Counted from the first letter of the stretch, positions 34,740 to 43,621 are shown. The stretch is 64,000 bases of DNA from JBMNGO01 sp050949885 (GCA_050949885.1 JBMNGO010000001.1:186001-250000); one strand, 5' to 3'. Translations and numbers: made by a program. Notes: generated by a model from the sequence alone, not told the origin.

Positions 34740-35625
34740 TTACAAATTATACCCTATTTCCTTGGTAACCAGATAAATTTTAGCATAGGCCCGGACAAAT
34801 GTAAACTTGCCGCACCAAAGTCTAACCGTGACTGCCATCCACGCAAGATGATGCATTGTCCAAGCGCCGGAAGGTAAGGCGAGCTGAGTTGCATGCAATG
34901 CTCCCACCAATACTCCTGCTATCATCAGCAACATCCCTCAGTCCCCTAACGGGAGCCCGGCTGACCAGCGGGATAATGCATCATGATGGCCCACCTTCTG
35001 CGACTCACATCCGGCAAGCATGATGTATTATCCAAAGCGCCGGAAGGTAAGGCGAGCTGAATTGCATGCAGTGCTCCCACCAATACCCCTGCTATCATCA
35101 GCAACATCCCTCAATCTTCTAACGGGAGACCGGCTGACCAGCGGGATAATGCATCATGATGGCCTACCTTCTGCGACTCACATCCGGCAAGCATGATGTA
35201 TTATCCAAAGCGCCGGAAGGTAAGGCGAGCTGAGTTGCATGCAATGCTCCCACCAATACTCCTGCTATCATCAGCAACATCCCTCAGTCCCCTAACGGGA
35301 GCCCGGCTGACCAGCGGGATAATGCATCATGATGGCCCACCTTCTGCGACTCACATCCGGCAAGCATGATGTATTATCCAAAGCGCCGGAAGGTAAGGCG
35401 AGCTGAATTGCATGCAGTGCTCCCACCAATACCCCTGCTATCATCAGCAACATCCCTCAATCTTCTAACGGGAGACCGGCTGACCAGCGGGATAATGCAT
35501 CATGATGGCCACCCTCTGCGACTCACATCCGGCAAGCATGATGTATTATCCAAAGCGCCGGAAGGTAAGGCGAGCTGAATTGCATGCAATGCTCCCACCA
35601 ATACCCCTGCTATCATCAGCAACAT
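34740..35625 (-). other. Five phased micro-ORFs inside the repeat array
   Basis: On the minus strand each repeat opens an ORF at the same place: 35625-35500 (41 codons), 35453-35292 (53), 35280-35164 (38), 35107-34946 (53) and 34934-34740 (64). All begin MLLMIAGVLVGALHA and continue LALPSGA, a hydrophobic or signal-like segment; the C-terminal ends vary through a TAG change or a one-base deletion. GAGGG lies nine bases before the fourth codon (ATG), which could be the true start. The gap between one stop and the next start is only 11 bases where the long version is intact. A-to-B changes in the conserved part include two silent (Gly, Leu) and one Thr/Ile. Coding status is unproven; the ORFs could be a by-product of the repeat. 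Confidence 0.3.
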
Positions 35626-35683
35626 CCCTCAGTCCCCTAACGGGAGACCGGCTGACCAGCGGGATAATGCATCATGATTGCCC
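34815..35683. repeat. Tandem array of 173-bp repeats with A/B alternation
   Basis: Four full copies begin with GCGCCGGAAGG at 34864, 35037, 35210 and 35383. The fifth begins at 35555 and is partial, and a diverged fragment lies on the left (34815-34863). Spacing is 173, 173, 173 and 172. Copies 1 and 3 are identical (type A). Copies 2 and 4 are type B, differing from A at the same positions; copy 4 also has a one-base deletion. Copy 5 is a mixture. The larger unit is therefore a 346-bp A-B pair. Each copy holds TGCATGCA, a 15-bp inverted repeat and a minus-strand micro-ORF. The array starts 15 bases past the ribF stop and looks richer in G+C than its flanks. I see no transposase, tRNA or known family. 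Confidence 0.95.
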
Positions 35684-35698
35684 AAATCCCGGTTGGAT

Positions 35699-36661
35699 TT
35701 AGCATTGCCGACTCTTTTCTAAAGGCAAGGAGAATTGAGCACAAATAAGGTCAGCCCGTTGTCTATCCTGGGCAATTTGTATCTTTAGTTCGTCCATACC
35801 CGCAAATTTTTTTTCATCTCTAATCTTCTGCAAAAAATGCAATTCAATCCATTCACCATAGATATTCTGGCAAAAGTCAATTAAATGAGCTTCCACCGTA
35901 ACCGGATGGGTGTCATGAAATGTTGGCTTGTTCCCAATATTCACAACGCATTTATGAATTTCACTATCTACCACCGCCAGGGCAGCATAAACGCCCTTGC
36001 CCGGTGTTTGAACCTCGGGGCTAATAGTGATATTGGCAGTTGGGAACCCAATTACCCTGCCGCGCTTCTCACCTTCAACAACCTCGCCTTCTAAAATGGG
36101 ATAATACCCCAGCATGGTGTAGGCCTGATTTATATCTCCGTTTTCCAGGGCAGAACGAATTAATGTACTGGATACGGTTTGTTCTCCAATTTTTACCGGC
36201 AGTATTATATTTACCTTGAATCCCCATTGATTGCCTAAATTCTCCAGAAGCTGGGGGTTGCCCGCCCCTTTGTGTCCAAAAGAGTAATTAAATCCTATAA
36301 ATACCTCTTTTGCGTTAAATTTATCAACCAGTATTTTTTCCACAAATTGCTCTGGGCTCCATCTGGCTATCTCTGGCGAAAAGGAGTTATATACCAATAG
36401 ATCCAATCCCAGTTCTTCTAATAATAATGTTTTTCTCCTGGTAATATTCAGCAGTTTAGGCGCTTTGGCCGGATTAAGAATCTTTAGCGGATGTGGTTCA
36501 AATATAAAGGCAGCAGCAATTCCATGATGCAAACGCGCCTTTTTTACCACCTCCGAGATCAGGTACCTGTGTCCTCTATGCACTCCATCAAAATTACCCA
36601 GGGCAAGATACAGGGGCTGATTATTCTGCACATAATTATCTATTTCTCTTATTATTTCCAT
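35699..36661 (-). CDS. ribF: Bifunctional riboflavin kinase/FAD synthetase
   Basis: Makes FMN and FAD. The N-terminal nucleotidyltransferase has LGNFDGVHRGHRYLI and FNYSFGHKGAGN; STLIRSALENGD lies before the riboflavin-kinase domain, which has GRVIGFPTANI. About 320 residues. I start at the ATG at 36661 (MEIIREID), which matches family starts. An ATG 11 codons upstream overlaps truB by four bases but has no ribosome-binding site. It is the last recognisable gene before the repeat array, and no terminator separates them. Confidence 0.94.
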   Translation of the reverse strand: MEIIREIDNYVQNNQPLYLALGNFDGVHRGHRYLISEVVKKARLHHGIAAAFIFEPHPLKILNPAKAPKLLNITRRKTLLLEELGLDLLVYNSFSPEIARWSPEQFVEKILVDKFNAKEVFIGFNYSFGHKGAGNPQLLENLGNQWGFKVNIILPVKIGEQTVSSTLIRSALENGDINQAYTMLGYYPILEGEVVEGEKRGRVIGFPTANITISPEVQTPGKGVYAALAVVDSEIHKCVVNIGNKPTFHDTHPVTVEAHLIDFCQNIYGEWIELHFLQKIRDEKKFAGMDELKIQIAQDRQRADLICAQFSLPLEKSRQC

Positions 36662-36690
36662 TGTTTTTCCACGCCTCGTAACACTCAGTC

Positions 36691-37605
36691 TCATGTTTCA
36701 TCGGAATTAGATACCAAGATTTTTTCTGGTTTAACTAGTCCATGGGGTACTGAATTTTCAATAACCGCAATGGCCACTAATTTATTCCCAGGTGACCATA
36801 CTTTTACTCTTCCTGGAGATAAATGATTGCTATTAATAACAAGGGCTCTGCCGTTAAGCATAGCCAATACTTCCTCATGGGAAGGGAGCCTGTAATCAGC
36901 CATATCTGCCAGGGGATAGTCCATAGGCAACAGAAAATCATCAACACTCTTTTCTCCTAACAAAAGGGTGTCAAGACTCCAGGCTTCAGAAAGGCAAAAA
37001 GCCCCTGCTCGTGTTCGCACCAACGAAGACAGAAACCCACCAGTTCCAAGACGCTGTCCTATGTCATGGCACAGGGAGCGAATATACGTGCCTTTGGAGC
37101 AATGCACTTCCAGACGGATACGAGGATATTTCCCCTCAGATGCTACTGATAACAACTTAATAAGAAATATTTCCACTTCTCGCTCAGGGATTCTGACTGA
37201 TTTACCTGCCCTGGCCAGTTCATAAAGCCTTCGGCCTTGATAATGAACTGCCGAGTACATGGGGGGAACCTGCTTTATTCTGCCACGAAATGAATCTAAT
37301 ACCTCATTAAGAGTATCGTGGTTAAAGCTTGTTTTCCCGGTGTAACAAATATTGCCCCAAGCATCATAGGTGTCAGAAATCCCCCCTAGGGTCATTTCAG
37401 CAATATATTCTTTGGAGCTATCTTCGATATATGGTATTAACCTGGTGGCTTTTCCTATAGCTATGGGCAGTACGCCCCGAGCTTGGGGGTCCAAGGTGCC
37501 GAGATGCCCCATTTTGATTCTTTTTGGCATAACCTTGCGTAATTTTCTAATAACATCAAATGAAGTCAAACCTTCTGGTTTATTCACATTCAGAAAACCG
37601 TTTAT
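36691..37605 (-). CDS. truB: tRNA pseudouridine-55 synthase
   Basis: Forms pseudouridine 55 in the tRNA T-loop. The catalytic Asp is in GHLGTLDPQARGVL, with YSAVHYQGRRLYELARAG and the C-terminal PUA-like domain after it. The first usual start codon (GTG at 37587) would remove conserved residues. In frame before it lie codons for N-G-F-L-N, the normal TruB N-terminus, and the codon at the Met position is ATA at 37605, nine bases after AAGGA and overlapping the nrnA stop. I extend to ATA as a non-standard start. About 304 residues. Confidence 0.92.
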   Translation of the reverse strand: MNGFLNVNKPEGLTSFDVIRKLRKVMPKRIKMGHLGTLDPQARGVLPIAIGKATRLIPYIEDSSKEYIAEMTLGGISDTYDAWGNICYTGKTSFNHDTLNEVLDSFRGRIKQVPPMYSAVHYQGRRLYELARAGKSVRIPEREVEIFLIKLLSVASEGKYPRIRLEVHCSKGTYIRSLCHDIGQRLGTGGFLSSLVRTRAGAFCLSEAWSLDTLLLGEKSVDDFLLPMDYPLADMADYRLPSHEEVLAMLNGRALVINSNHLSPGRVKVWSPGNKLVAIAVIENSVPHGLVKPEKILVSNSDET

Positions 37606-38567
37606 TTAACCACATCCTTAACTGCATTAATTACCTTAGTGCAAATATCTCTCAATTGACCTTCCTGACGTGCTCCAGCGGCCTGAGGGTGTCCTCCCCC
37701 GCCAAATTTTTGAGCAATCAGGGATACATCTATTTTCCCTTTGGATCTAAATCCTATTTTAATAATATTAGGCTCCACTTCTCTAAACAACAGCCCCACT
37801 TCTACTCCTCTGATCATTCGCGTGTAGTTTATTATGCCCTCGGGATGAAGATTTTGACCATTAACAGCCTGCACATCCTGGAAAGAAAGTACCATCCAAG
37901 CAATTTTCCCATTCTCGGTAAATGAGATATTCTTAAGAGCCTCTTTCAATAATAAAACCTCTTCCCGGGGTTTGGACTCAAAAAGATTATTTCTGGTTTT
38001 TTCAATATCAACACCTAATTCTAAAAGGTTTGCCGCAATACGCAAAGTTTTGGCACTAGTATTAGTATTTAAGAAACTTCCGGTATCCATTACAAGTCCC
38101 GCAAAAAGGGGATCAGCAATATTCGGAGTAATAGCAATTTTCATTTCCTCGAGAAGCTCGTATACAATTTGGGCAGTTGCTGCTGCCTTGGGGTCAACAT
38201 AATTATATTGGGCAAATAGTTCATTTGTGGTATGATGATCAATGTTGATAAAATATTCCCTATCCTTAAGGAATAAACGAGTCTTATCACCCACACGACC
38301 AGCGTCAGAACAATCAAGAAAAATAACCTTTCTCCACTGGGGATCCAGTCCTTCTGCGGTCTTAATTAAATCAACCCCGTTCAGGTAGGAATATATGGGA
38401 GGAGGATTGTCTTCTATGATTATACAAACTTCCTTGTTTATTGATTTTAATGCCCAAAAAAGGCCAATTAAAGATCCTATGGAATCTCCATCAGGAATAC
38501 TGTGGCTTACCAGCACATAGTTGTTATTAGCCCTCAATTGATCGCCTATTTCTCGCAATGTTTTCAT
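37602..38567 (-). CDS. nrnA: DHH-family oligoribonuclease/pAp phosphatase NrnA
   Basis: Degrades short RNA oligomers and pAp. The DHH domain has VSHSIPDGDSIGS, VIFLDCSDAGRVGD and NIDHHTTNE with its metal ligands; the DHHA1 domain ends in GGGGHPQAAGA. 321 residues, ATG start. It lies 8 bases after rbfA and shares its stop with the truB start. Confidence 0.95.
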   Translation of the reverse strand: MKTLREIGDQLRANNNYVLVSHSIPDGDSIGSLIGLFWALKSINKEVCIIIEDNPPPIYSYLNGVDLIKTAEGLDPQWRKVIFLDCSDAGRVGDKTRLFLKDREYFINIDHHTTNELFAQYNYVDPKAAATAQIVYELLEEMKIAITPNIADPLFAGLVMDTGSFLNTNTSAKTLRIAANLLELGVDIEKTRNNLFESKPREEVLLLKEALKNISFTENGKIAWMVLSFQDVQAVNGQNLHPEGIINYTRMIRGVEVGLLFREVEPNIIKIGFRSKGKIDVSLIAQKFGGGGHPQAAGARQEGQLRDICTKVINAVKDVVK

Positions 38568-38575
38568 CTTATCCG

Positions 38576-38941
38576 CTACTTCCCTTTGTCTTCCTGATTT
38601 TTGAGGCTCTCCAAGAGGGCAGCAATCCTTACACCATGCTCGATCGATCGATCCAACCTAAACTCTAATTCCGGTGCATGTCTTACCGCCAATTCTTTAG
38701 CCAGCTCAGTTCTAATATATCCTTTAGCTTTGTTGAGAGCTGTCATGGTTTCCTCTTGTTTGGGGTTATCTCCCAGAACACTTATATTGATTCGGGCATG
38801 GCTATAATCATTGGTTAGATCTACCCGCGTAATGGAAACTGCTTTTCCGTCTATGCGAGGATCTTTTATATCGCCGTTGATTATTGCAGATATTACCCGC
38901 CTTATTTCTTCTGCCATTTTTTCCTGTCTGCGTTTGCCCAT
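38576..38941 (-). CDS. rbfA: Ribosome-binding factor A
   Basis: 30S maturation factor, type II KH fold. It begins GKRRQEKMAEEIRRVIS and contains KDPRIDGKAVSITRVDLTND and PELEFRLDRSIEHGVRI. 121 residues from the ATG at 38941, which has GGGGG before it; the frame is open for 22 codons upstream but those do not match the family. It follows infB, the usual order. Confidence 0.95.
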   Translation of the reverse strand: MGKRRQEKMAEEIRRVISAIINGDIKDPRIDGKAVSITRVDLTNDYSHARINISVLGDNPKQEETMTALNKAKGYIRTELAKELAVRHAPELEFRLDRSIEHGVRIAALLESLKNQEDKGK

Positions 38942-39019
38942 TTTTTTCAACCCCCAAGTAATAATCTCTTGGTTCTTTAGGTTTTGCCTATTCCTTAAGA
39001 GCCGCAATATCTGACTATA

Positions 39020-41362
39020 TTATAATTCTCTGGGTACTTCTTCCAAAGTAAAAGCTTCTATTACATCCCCTTCTTTAATGTCATTAAAATCCTTTATCCC
39101 TATACCGCATTCATAGTTTTCCACAACTTCTTTTACATCATCTTTAAATCTTTTCAATGATGCCAGTTTACCTTCATAAACAATTACTCCGTTACGTAGA
39201 ATACGCACCTGAGCATTTCTCTCAATCTTTCCGTCAATAACATAGCTCCCTGCAATGGCGCCGATATTGGGAACCTTGAAGATGGCTCTAATCTCCGCTC
39301 GTCCCAGATATTTTTCTTTGAACTGGGGTTCCAGCAAGCCCACCATAGCTTTTTTCACATCATCTATGGCTTCGTATATTACTCGATAGAGACGAACGTC
39401 AATATTATCCTCTTCTGCGTGCTTTCTGGCTTTACTATCAGGTCGGACATTAAAGCCAATTATGATAGCATTGGATGCGGAAGCCAGCATTACGTCAGTT
39501 TCAGAAATGGCGCCTACAGCTGCGTGAATTACGTTGACCTTAACCTCATTGGTACTCAGTCTTAACAGTGATTGAGCAAGGGCCTCGATGGAACCTTGAA
39601 CATCACCTTTTATAATAAGGTTGAGTTCTTTAACCTCGGCATCCTGCAATTGCTTGAAAAAATCGTCCAGGGAGACTCTGCTGCTGTGTTTTTGTTCTTC
39701 CATTTTCTTTTCATTTAACCGTAGATCTATAATCTCTTTCGCAACTTTCTCATCACATACTTGAGCTTTAGCACCTGCCTCGGGTACATCAGACCACCCC
39801 ATTATTTCCACAGGCATGGAAGGATAAGCCGCATCAACCCGGCGGCCCTTATCATCAGTCATAGCCCGCACCCTGCAGAAGCTGCTGCCGCAGACTAAAC
39901 AATCCCCTACCCGTAGTGTGCCTTTTAACACTAAGACCGTGGCAACAGGACCTCTCCCCTTATCCAACTCTGCTTCAATTACTATTCCTTCTGCCGGACG
40001 GTTGGGATTGGCTTTGATTTCGTTCATTTCTGCTACCAAAAGAACCATTTCCAGAAGGTTTTCAATACCATTGCCGGTTTTGGCAGAAACAGGTACAAAA
40101 ATGGTATCTCCTCCCCATTCTTCGGGTACAATACCATATTCCGTAAGCTGTTGCATAACTCGATCTGGATTGGCTTCGGTTTTATCCATTTTATTTATTG
40201 CTACCAGAAAAGGAACATTGGCTGCCTTAATATGGTTTATGGCCTCTACGGTTTGAGGCATAACCCCATCATCGGCAGCTACCACCAGTATTACCAGATC
40301 TGTTAAATTGGCTCCCCTGGCTCGCATAGCCGTAAATGCTTCGTGACCCGGCGTATCAATAAAGGTTATCTTATTGTTATTAACAGTAACCTGGTAAGCT
40401 CCAATATGCTGGGTAATTCCTCCTGCTTCACCTGAAGCCACGTCTGCTTTACGAATTTTATCCAGGAGAGATGTCTTGCCATGGTCTACATGTCCCATTA
40501 CGGTTACTACCGGGGGGCGGAAAACCAGGGTTGATTCATCGTCAACAACCTCTTCCAGAATTTTAGCCTCTTCAGATATTTCCCGCTCAACCTCTACTTC
40601 GTACAGACTAGCAACAATTTCGGCTGTATCATATTCTATATCCTGGTTTATTGAAGCCATAATTCCTAATTCCATCAGTTTCTTTACAATTTCGGCCGCA
40701 TTTTTATTTAATAGTTCGGCTAGCTCTCTTACCATTATGGTATCCGGAATAACAATTTTTTGCGGAGTCTTAAGAGTTACCTCTTCCTTTTTGCGCTTAT
40801 GCTTGCTTTTTTTTGATGGACGACTATAATCCCTGCGCTGTTCTTGAGGCTTGTTACCCCCCTGTTTACTGGCCTTTCCTGGTTTGTTCTTCCGGGCTAA
40901 CGCGAAATGGTCATCTGTTGGCTCAGTCCTTCTGGGAACTATAGCCTGGGTTGGTTTGGGGGGTTGGCGTCTAGGCTCCGCACCCTGCTTAGCGGAACCT
41001 GATTCTCTGGGTTTTATGCCACTCCGATGTGCGACCTGGCTATTTCCCTGACTCTGTCCCCCTTGGTTTTTAAATGAATTGGATGTTCGTTGGGAAGCCT
41101 CTTTTGGGGCGTCATTTGCTTTTCGGTAAGAGGGATGTTGATGATTTGGTTGAGGCTTTTGCTGCCTTGGTTCTACATGAGAGGAATCTGGTTCCCGCCT
41201 TTTGTTACCACCTAGCTGTTTCTTTACCCAGTTGACTTGAGATTCCTCCATAGAACTCATATGGTTCTTAACATCCAGCCCCAGCTTTTGAATCTCATCT
41301 ACCAGGTCTTTACTGGACAACCCCATTTCTTTCGCCAATTCATATACTCTTACTTTGGCCAT
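39020..41362 (-). CDS. infB: Translation initiation factor IF-2
   Basis: Initiator-tRNA GTPase. Parts: N-terminal IF2-N helix (VRVYELAKEMGLSSKDLVD), a long Gln/Pro/Lys-rich linker (about 50-200), a second IF2-N domain (VRELAELLNKNAAEIV), the G domain with GHVDHGKTSLLDKI, DTPGHEAF and NKMD, then domains II-IV. 780 residues is typical for Firmicutes. ATG start, overlapping the end of the L7Ae-like gene by 13 bases. Confidence 0.98.
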   Translation of the reverse strand: MAKVRVYELAKEMGLSSKDLVDEIQKLGLDVKNHMSSMEESQVNWVKKQLGGNKRREPDSSHVEPRQQKPQPNHQHPSYRKANDAPKEASQRTSNSFKNQGGQSQGNSQVAHRSGIKPRESGSAKQGAEPRRQPPKPTQAIVPRRTEPTDDHFALARKNKPGKASKQGGNKPQEQRRDYSRPSKKSKHKRKKEEVTLKTPQKIVIPDTIMVRELAELLNKNAAEIVKKLMELGIMASINQDIEYDTAEIVASLYEVEVEREISEEAKILEEVVDDESTLVFRPPVVTVMGHVDHGKTSLLDKIRKADVASGEAGGITQHIGAYQVTVNNNKITFIDTPGHEAFTAMRARGANLTDLVILVVAADDGVMPQTVEAINHIKAANVPFLVAINKMDKTEANPDRVMQQLTEYGIVPEEWGGDTIFVPVSAKTGNGIENLLEMVLLVAEMNEIKANPNRPAEGIVIEAELDKGRGPVATVLVLKGTLRVGDCLVCGSSFCRVRAMTDDKGRRVDAAYPSMPVEIMGWSDVPEAGAKAQVCDEKVAKEIIDLRLNEKKMEEQKHSSRVSLDDFFKQLQDAEVKELNLIIKGDVQGSIEALAQSLLRLSTNEVKVNVIHAAVGAISETDVMLASASNAIIIGFNVRPDSKARKHAEEDNIDVRLYRVIYEAIDDVKKAMVGLLEPQFKEKYLGRAEIRAIFKVPNIGAIAGSYVIDGKIERNAQVRILRNGVIVYEGKLASLKRFKDDVKEVVENYECGIGIKDFNDIKEGDVIEAFTLEEVPREL

Positions 41363-41697
41363 TGAACCACCCCCACACTTATTAGCTCTGAACCCATTGA
41401 GTCCTCAAAATTGTTTAAGACCGATCTGGCCAGACCGGGATCGTTTACTGTTACTGCTACTCGACAATTTTTACCCACCGCCAGACCTAATTCATATTTG
41501 TTGCCAATTACCAGCCACGGAACATTTCTCTTATCACATGCTGCCACCAGAATTTCTTTAGTCCTTACAGCAATATCATTACTAATGATGAGTAAATTAG
41601 CCCTACCTTTATCTACACTGGTTCTGGCCGCCATGGTCCCGGATGAAATTTTCCCGGCCTTTTTGGCCAATCCCAGTAAACCAAAAACATTTTTCAC
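41350..41697 (-). CDS. ylxQ: L7Ae/L30e-family ribosomal protein (YlxQ)
   Basis: Putative RNA-binding protein of the kink-turn-binding L7Ae fold, a fixed member of the nusA-infB cluster. It begins KNVFGLLGLAKKAGKISSGT and contains RANLLIISNDIAVRTKE. The GTG at 41697 with AGGTG upstream gives the usual start; a TTG 12 codons earlier would overlap the upstream gene. About 115 residues. The last codons overlap infB. Confidence 0.92.
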   Translation of the reverse strand: MKNVFGLLGLAKKAGKISSGTMAARTSVDKGRANLLIISNDIAVRTKEILVAACDKRNVPWLVIGNKYELGLAVGKNCRVAVTVNDPGLARSVLNNFEDSMGSELISVGVVQWPK

Positions 41698-41710
41698 ACT
41701 TATCACACAC

Positions 41711-41989
41711 CTAACTTTTTGACAATTCTTCAATTTTTTGCTTTAAAGCCAGCATTGTTGCGTCTGGAATTTCGTGCTCCAAAGCTTTTTGCAATCTCTT
41801 TCCCTTAAATGCAGATGTAAAACATTCCATATTAGGACAAATATAAGCACCTCGTCCAGATCGTTTCCCTGTACTATCAGGTTCAATGTTCCCCTCAGGC
41901 GTTCTCACTACCCTGATAAGCTCCTTCTTGTTTTTCATTTCTCTGCAACCCACGCACATCCGTTGGGGAATCTTACGCGGCTTACGCAT
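41711..41989 (-). CDS. rnpM: YlxR/RnpM-family RNA-binding protein
   Basis: A 92-residue protein reported in Bacillus to modulate RNase P. It starts RKPRKIPQRMCVGCREMKNK and has GRGAYICPNMECF. The ATG at 41989 lies after GGAG and overlaps the end of nusA by eight bases; an earlier start 11 codons upstream is unlikely. Confidence 0.93.
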   Translation of the reverse strand: MRKPRKIPQRMCVGCREMKNKKELIRVVRTPEGNIEPDSTGKRSGRGAYICPNMECFTSAFKGKRLQKALEHEIPDATMLALKQKIEELSKS

Positions 41990-43106
41990 CGGGTTCCAAC
42001 TCCTTAAGCTGTTGTTCTTCACTGACTAGCTCACTTTGCGCTGTATCTTCTTCCGACACCAGTTTATTATGTTCTTCACACTGGCTATCACTTTTTATAT
42101 CCACTTTCCAGCCGGTCAATTTAGCTGCCAGCCGGGCATTCTGCCCTTCTTTCCCTATCGCCAGTGATAATTGATAATCAGGAACAATAACCCGAGCCTT
42201 TTTCTCATCTTCGAATAGGTGAACAGACAAAACTTGGGAAGGGCTTAAGGCATTAGAAATAAACCTTTCAGGATCTTTATCATACTTAATTATGTCAATT
42301 TTCTCTCCATTCAGTTCAGACACAATATTTTGCACCCTTAATCCTCGGGGACCAACACAGGCTCCTACAGAATCGATTTTATCGTCAAGGGAATAAACCG
42401 CAATTTTAGAACGGTATCCAGCTTCCCGGGCAATTGACTTTATTTCTACTACACCATCGTATATTTCGGGGACTTCAAGCTCAAAAAGACGTCTTAAAAA
42501 ATGGGCATGGGATCGCGAAACAAATATATTGGGTCCTTTTGGGGTATTTTTTACTTCATAGATGTAGGCTTTTACCCTTTGCCCAATTTCGTACCTTTCA
42601 TTAGGTATTTGATCATTAGCCAGCATTATTCCTTCAGTCCTGCCCAGACTAATGAAAACAGTTTTCCCCTCTATCCGTGCAACAGTACCATTAACGATTT
42701 CATCCTCTCTTTGCAGGAACTCTTCGTATATCAGGCTCCGTTCCGCCTCTCGAAATTTCTGAATAACGACCTGTTTGGCCGTTTGAGCAGCAATACGCCC
42801 AAAATTGGCGGGAGTGGCTTCCACATAGACCATATCCCCAATTTTACAATCTGGATATACCTCTTTGGCATCTTTATGGACTATCTCCAATCTCTTGTCA
42901 GAGACTTCCTCAACCACTTGTTTCTGAGCAAAAACTTTTACTTTACCAGTCTCCTCGTCGAATTCTACACTTACATTCTGAGAAGTGCCAAAGTTTTTCT
43001 TGTAAGCAGTATTTAGAGCCGCTTTTATAGCGTCAATCAGTACTGTTCTCGGTATCTCCCTCTCCCTTTCTATCTCATTCAATGCCTGAATCAAATCACT
43101 GGACAT
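41982..43106 (-). CDS. nusA: Transcription termination/antitermination protein NusA
   Basis: RNA polymerase-bound factor for pausing, termination and antitermination. An N-terminal polymerase-binding domain (SSDLIQALNEIEREREI) is followed by S1 (VNGTVARIEGKTVFISLG), KH1 and KH2 with GPRGLRVQNIVSELNGEKIDII and AIGKEGQNARLAAKLTGW. 374 residues, the normal short Gram-positive form. ATG start, 13 bases after rimP. A promoter with an attenuator-like hairpin lies before rimP. Confidence 0.97.
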   Translation of the reverse strand: MSSDLIQALNEIEREREIPRTVLIDAIKAALNTAYKKNFGTSQNVSVEFDEETGKVKVFAQKQVVEEVSDKRLEIVHKDAKEVYPDCKIGDMVYVEATPANFGRIAAQTAKQVVIQKFREAERSLIYEEFLQREDEIVNGTVARIEGKTVFISLGRTEGIMLANDQIPNERYEIGQRVKAYIYEVKNTPKGPNIFVSRSHAHFLRRLFELEVPEIYDGVVEIKSIAREAGYRSKIAVYSLDDKIDSVGACVGPRGLRVQNIVSELNGEKIDIIKYDKDPERFISNALSPSQVLSVHLFEDEKKARVIVPDYQLSLAIGKEGQNARLAAKLTGWKVDIKSDSQCEEHNKLVSEEDTAQSELVSEEQQLKELEPDA

Positions 43107-43119
43107 ATTTATCCTCCTC

Positions 43120-43572
43120 TTACAGATCTGGATTTAGCCTGATAACAGAAATAATATCTCTGGGCAAACGGCTGGTTTCACCATTGATTTCAACTTCCAG
43201 CCCATTATCATCAAATCCCTTTAACAAACCGGTCATTTTCCGGGGTCCGGCAAAACTTTTTTTAGTACTGACCACAATTTTCTTACCGATCGCCTTGAAT
43301 AATTCTCTATCTGTTTTAATCTTACGATCCAACCCTGGAGATGATATTTCCAGATAATCATAATAAACATCCATTTCATCTATTTTATCCTTTATTTTTC
43401 TGGAAACATCTGCACAGACCTCCAGATCCACCCCGGACTCCTGTTCTATAAACAATCTGAGAAATTTCTTTTTGTTTTTGCTTTCATATTCAATATCAAC
43501 TAGTTCAATACCAGTTCCGGCTAGCATCTCTTTAACCAGCCATTCAACTTGCTGGCGGACATTTTCCTGCAC
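43120..43572 (-). CDS. rimP: Ribosome maturation factor RimP
   Basis: Assists 30S assembly. Family features are AGTGIELVDIEYESKNKKKFLRLFIE, a conserved acidic stretch around the first-domain end, YLEISSPGLDRKI and a C-terminal SH3-like part. 150 residues. GTG start with GGGGTGGG upstream. First gene of the rimP-nusA-rnpM-ylxQ-infB-rbfA-nrnA-truB-ribF run. Confidence 0.95.
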   Translation of the reverse strand: MQENVRQQVEWLVKEMLAGTGIELVDIEYESKNKKKFLRLFIEQESGVDLEVCADVSRKIKDKIDEMDVYYDYLEISSPGLDRKIKTDRELFKAIGKKIVVSTKKSFAGPRKMTGLLKGFDDNGLEVEINGETSRLPRDIISVIRLNPDL

Positions 43573-43621
43573 TTTCCCACCCCTATTCTTCGCTTCATTT
43601 GGGTGTATAGTTGTTACAATA

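Noticed and set aside
34815..35683. CRISPR array
   Set aside because: The repeats are 173 bases with no unique spacers and no cas genes nearby.
35366..35702. Plus-strand frames of about 66-70 codons inside the repeat array
   Set aside because: They only span repeat junctions, have no ribosome-binding site and their frame changes from copy to copy because the period is 173.
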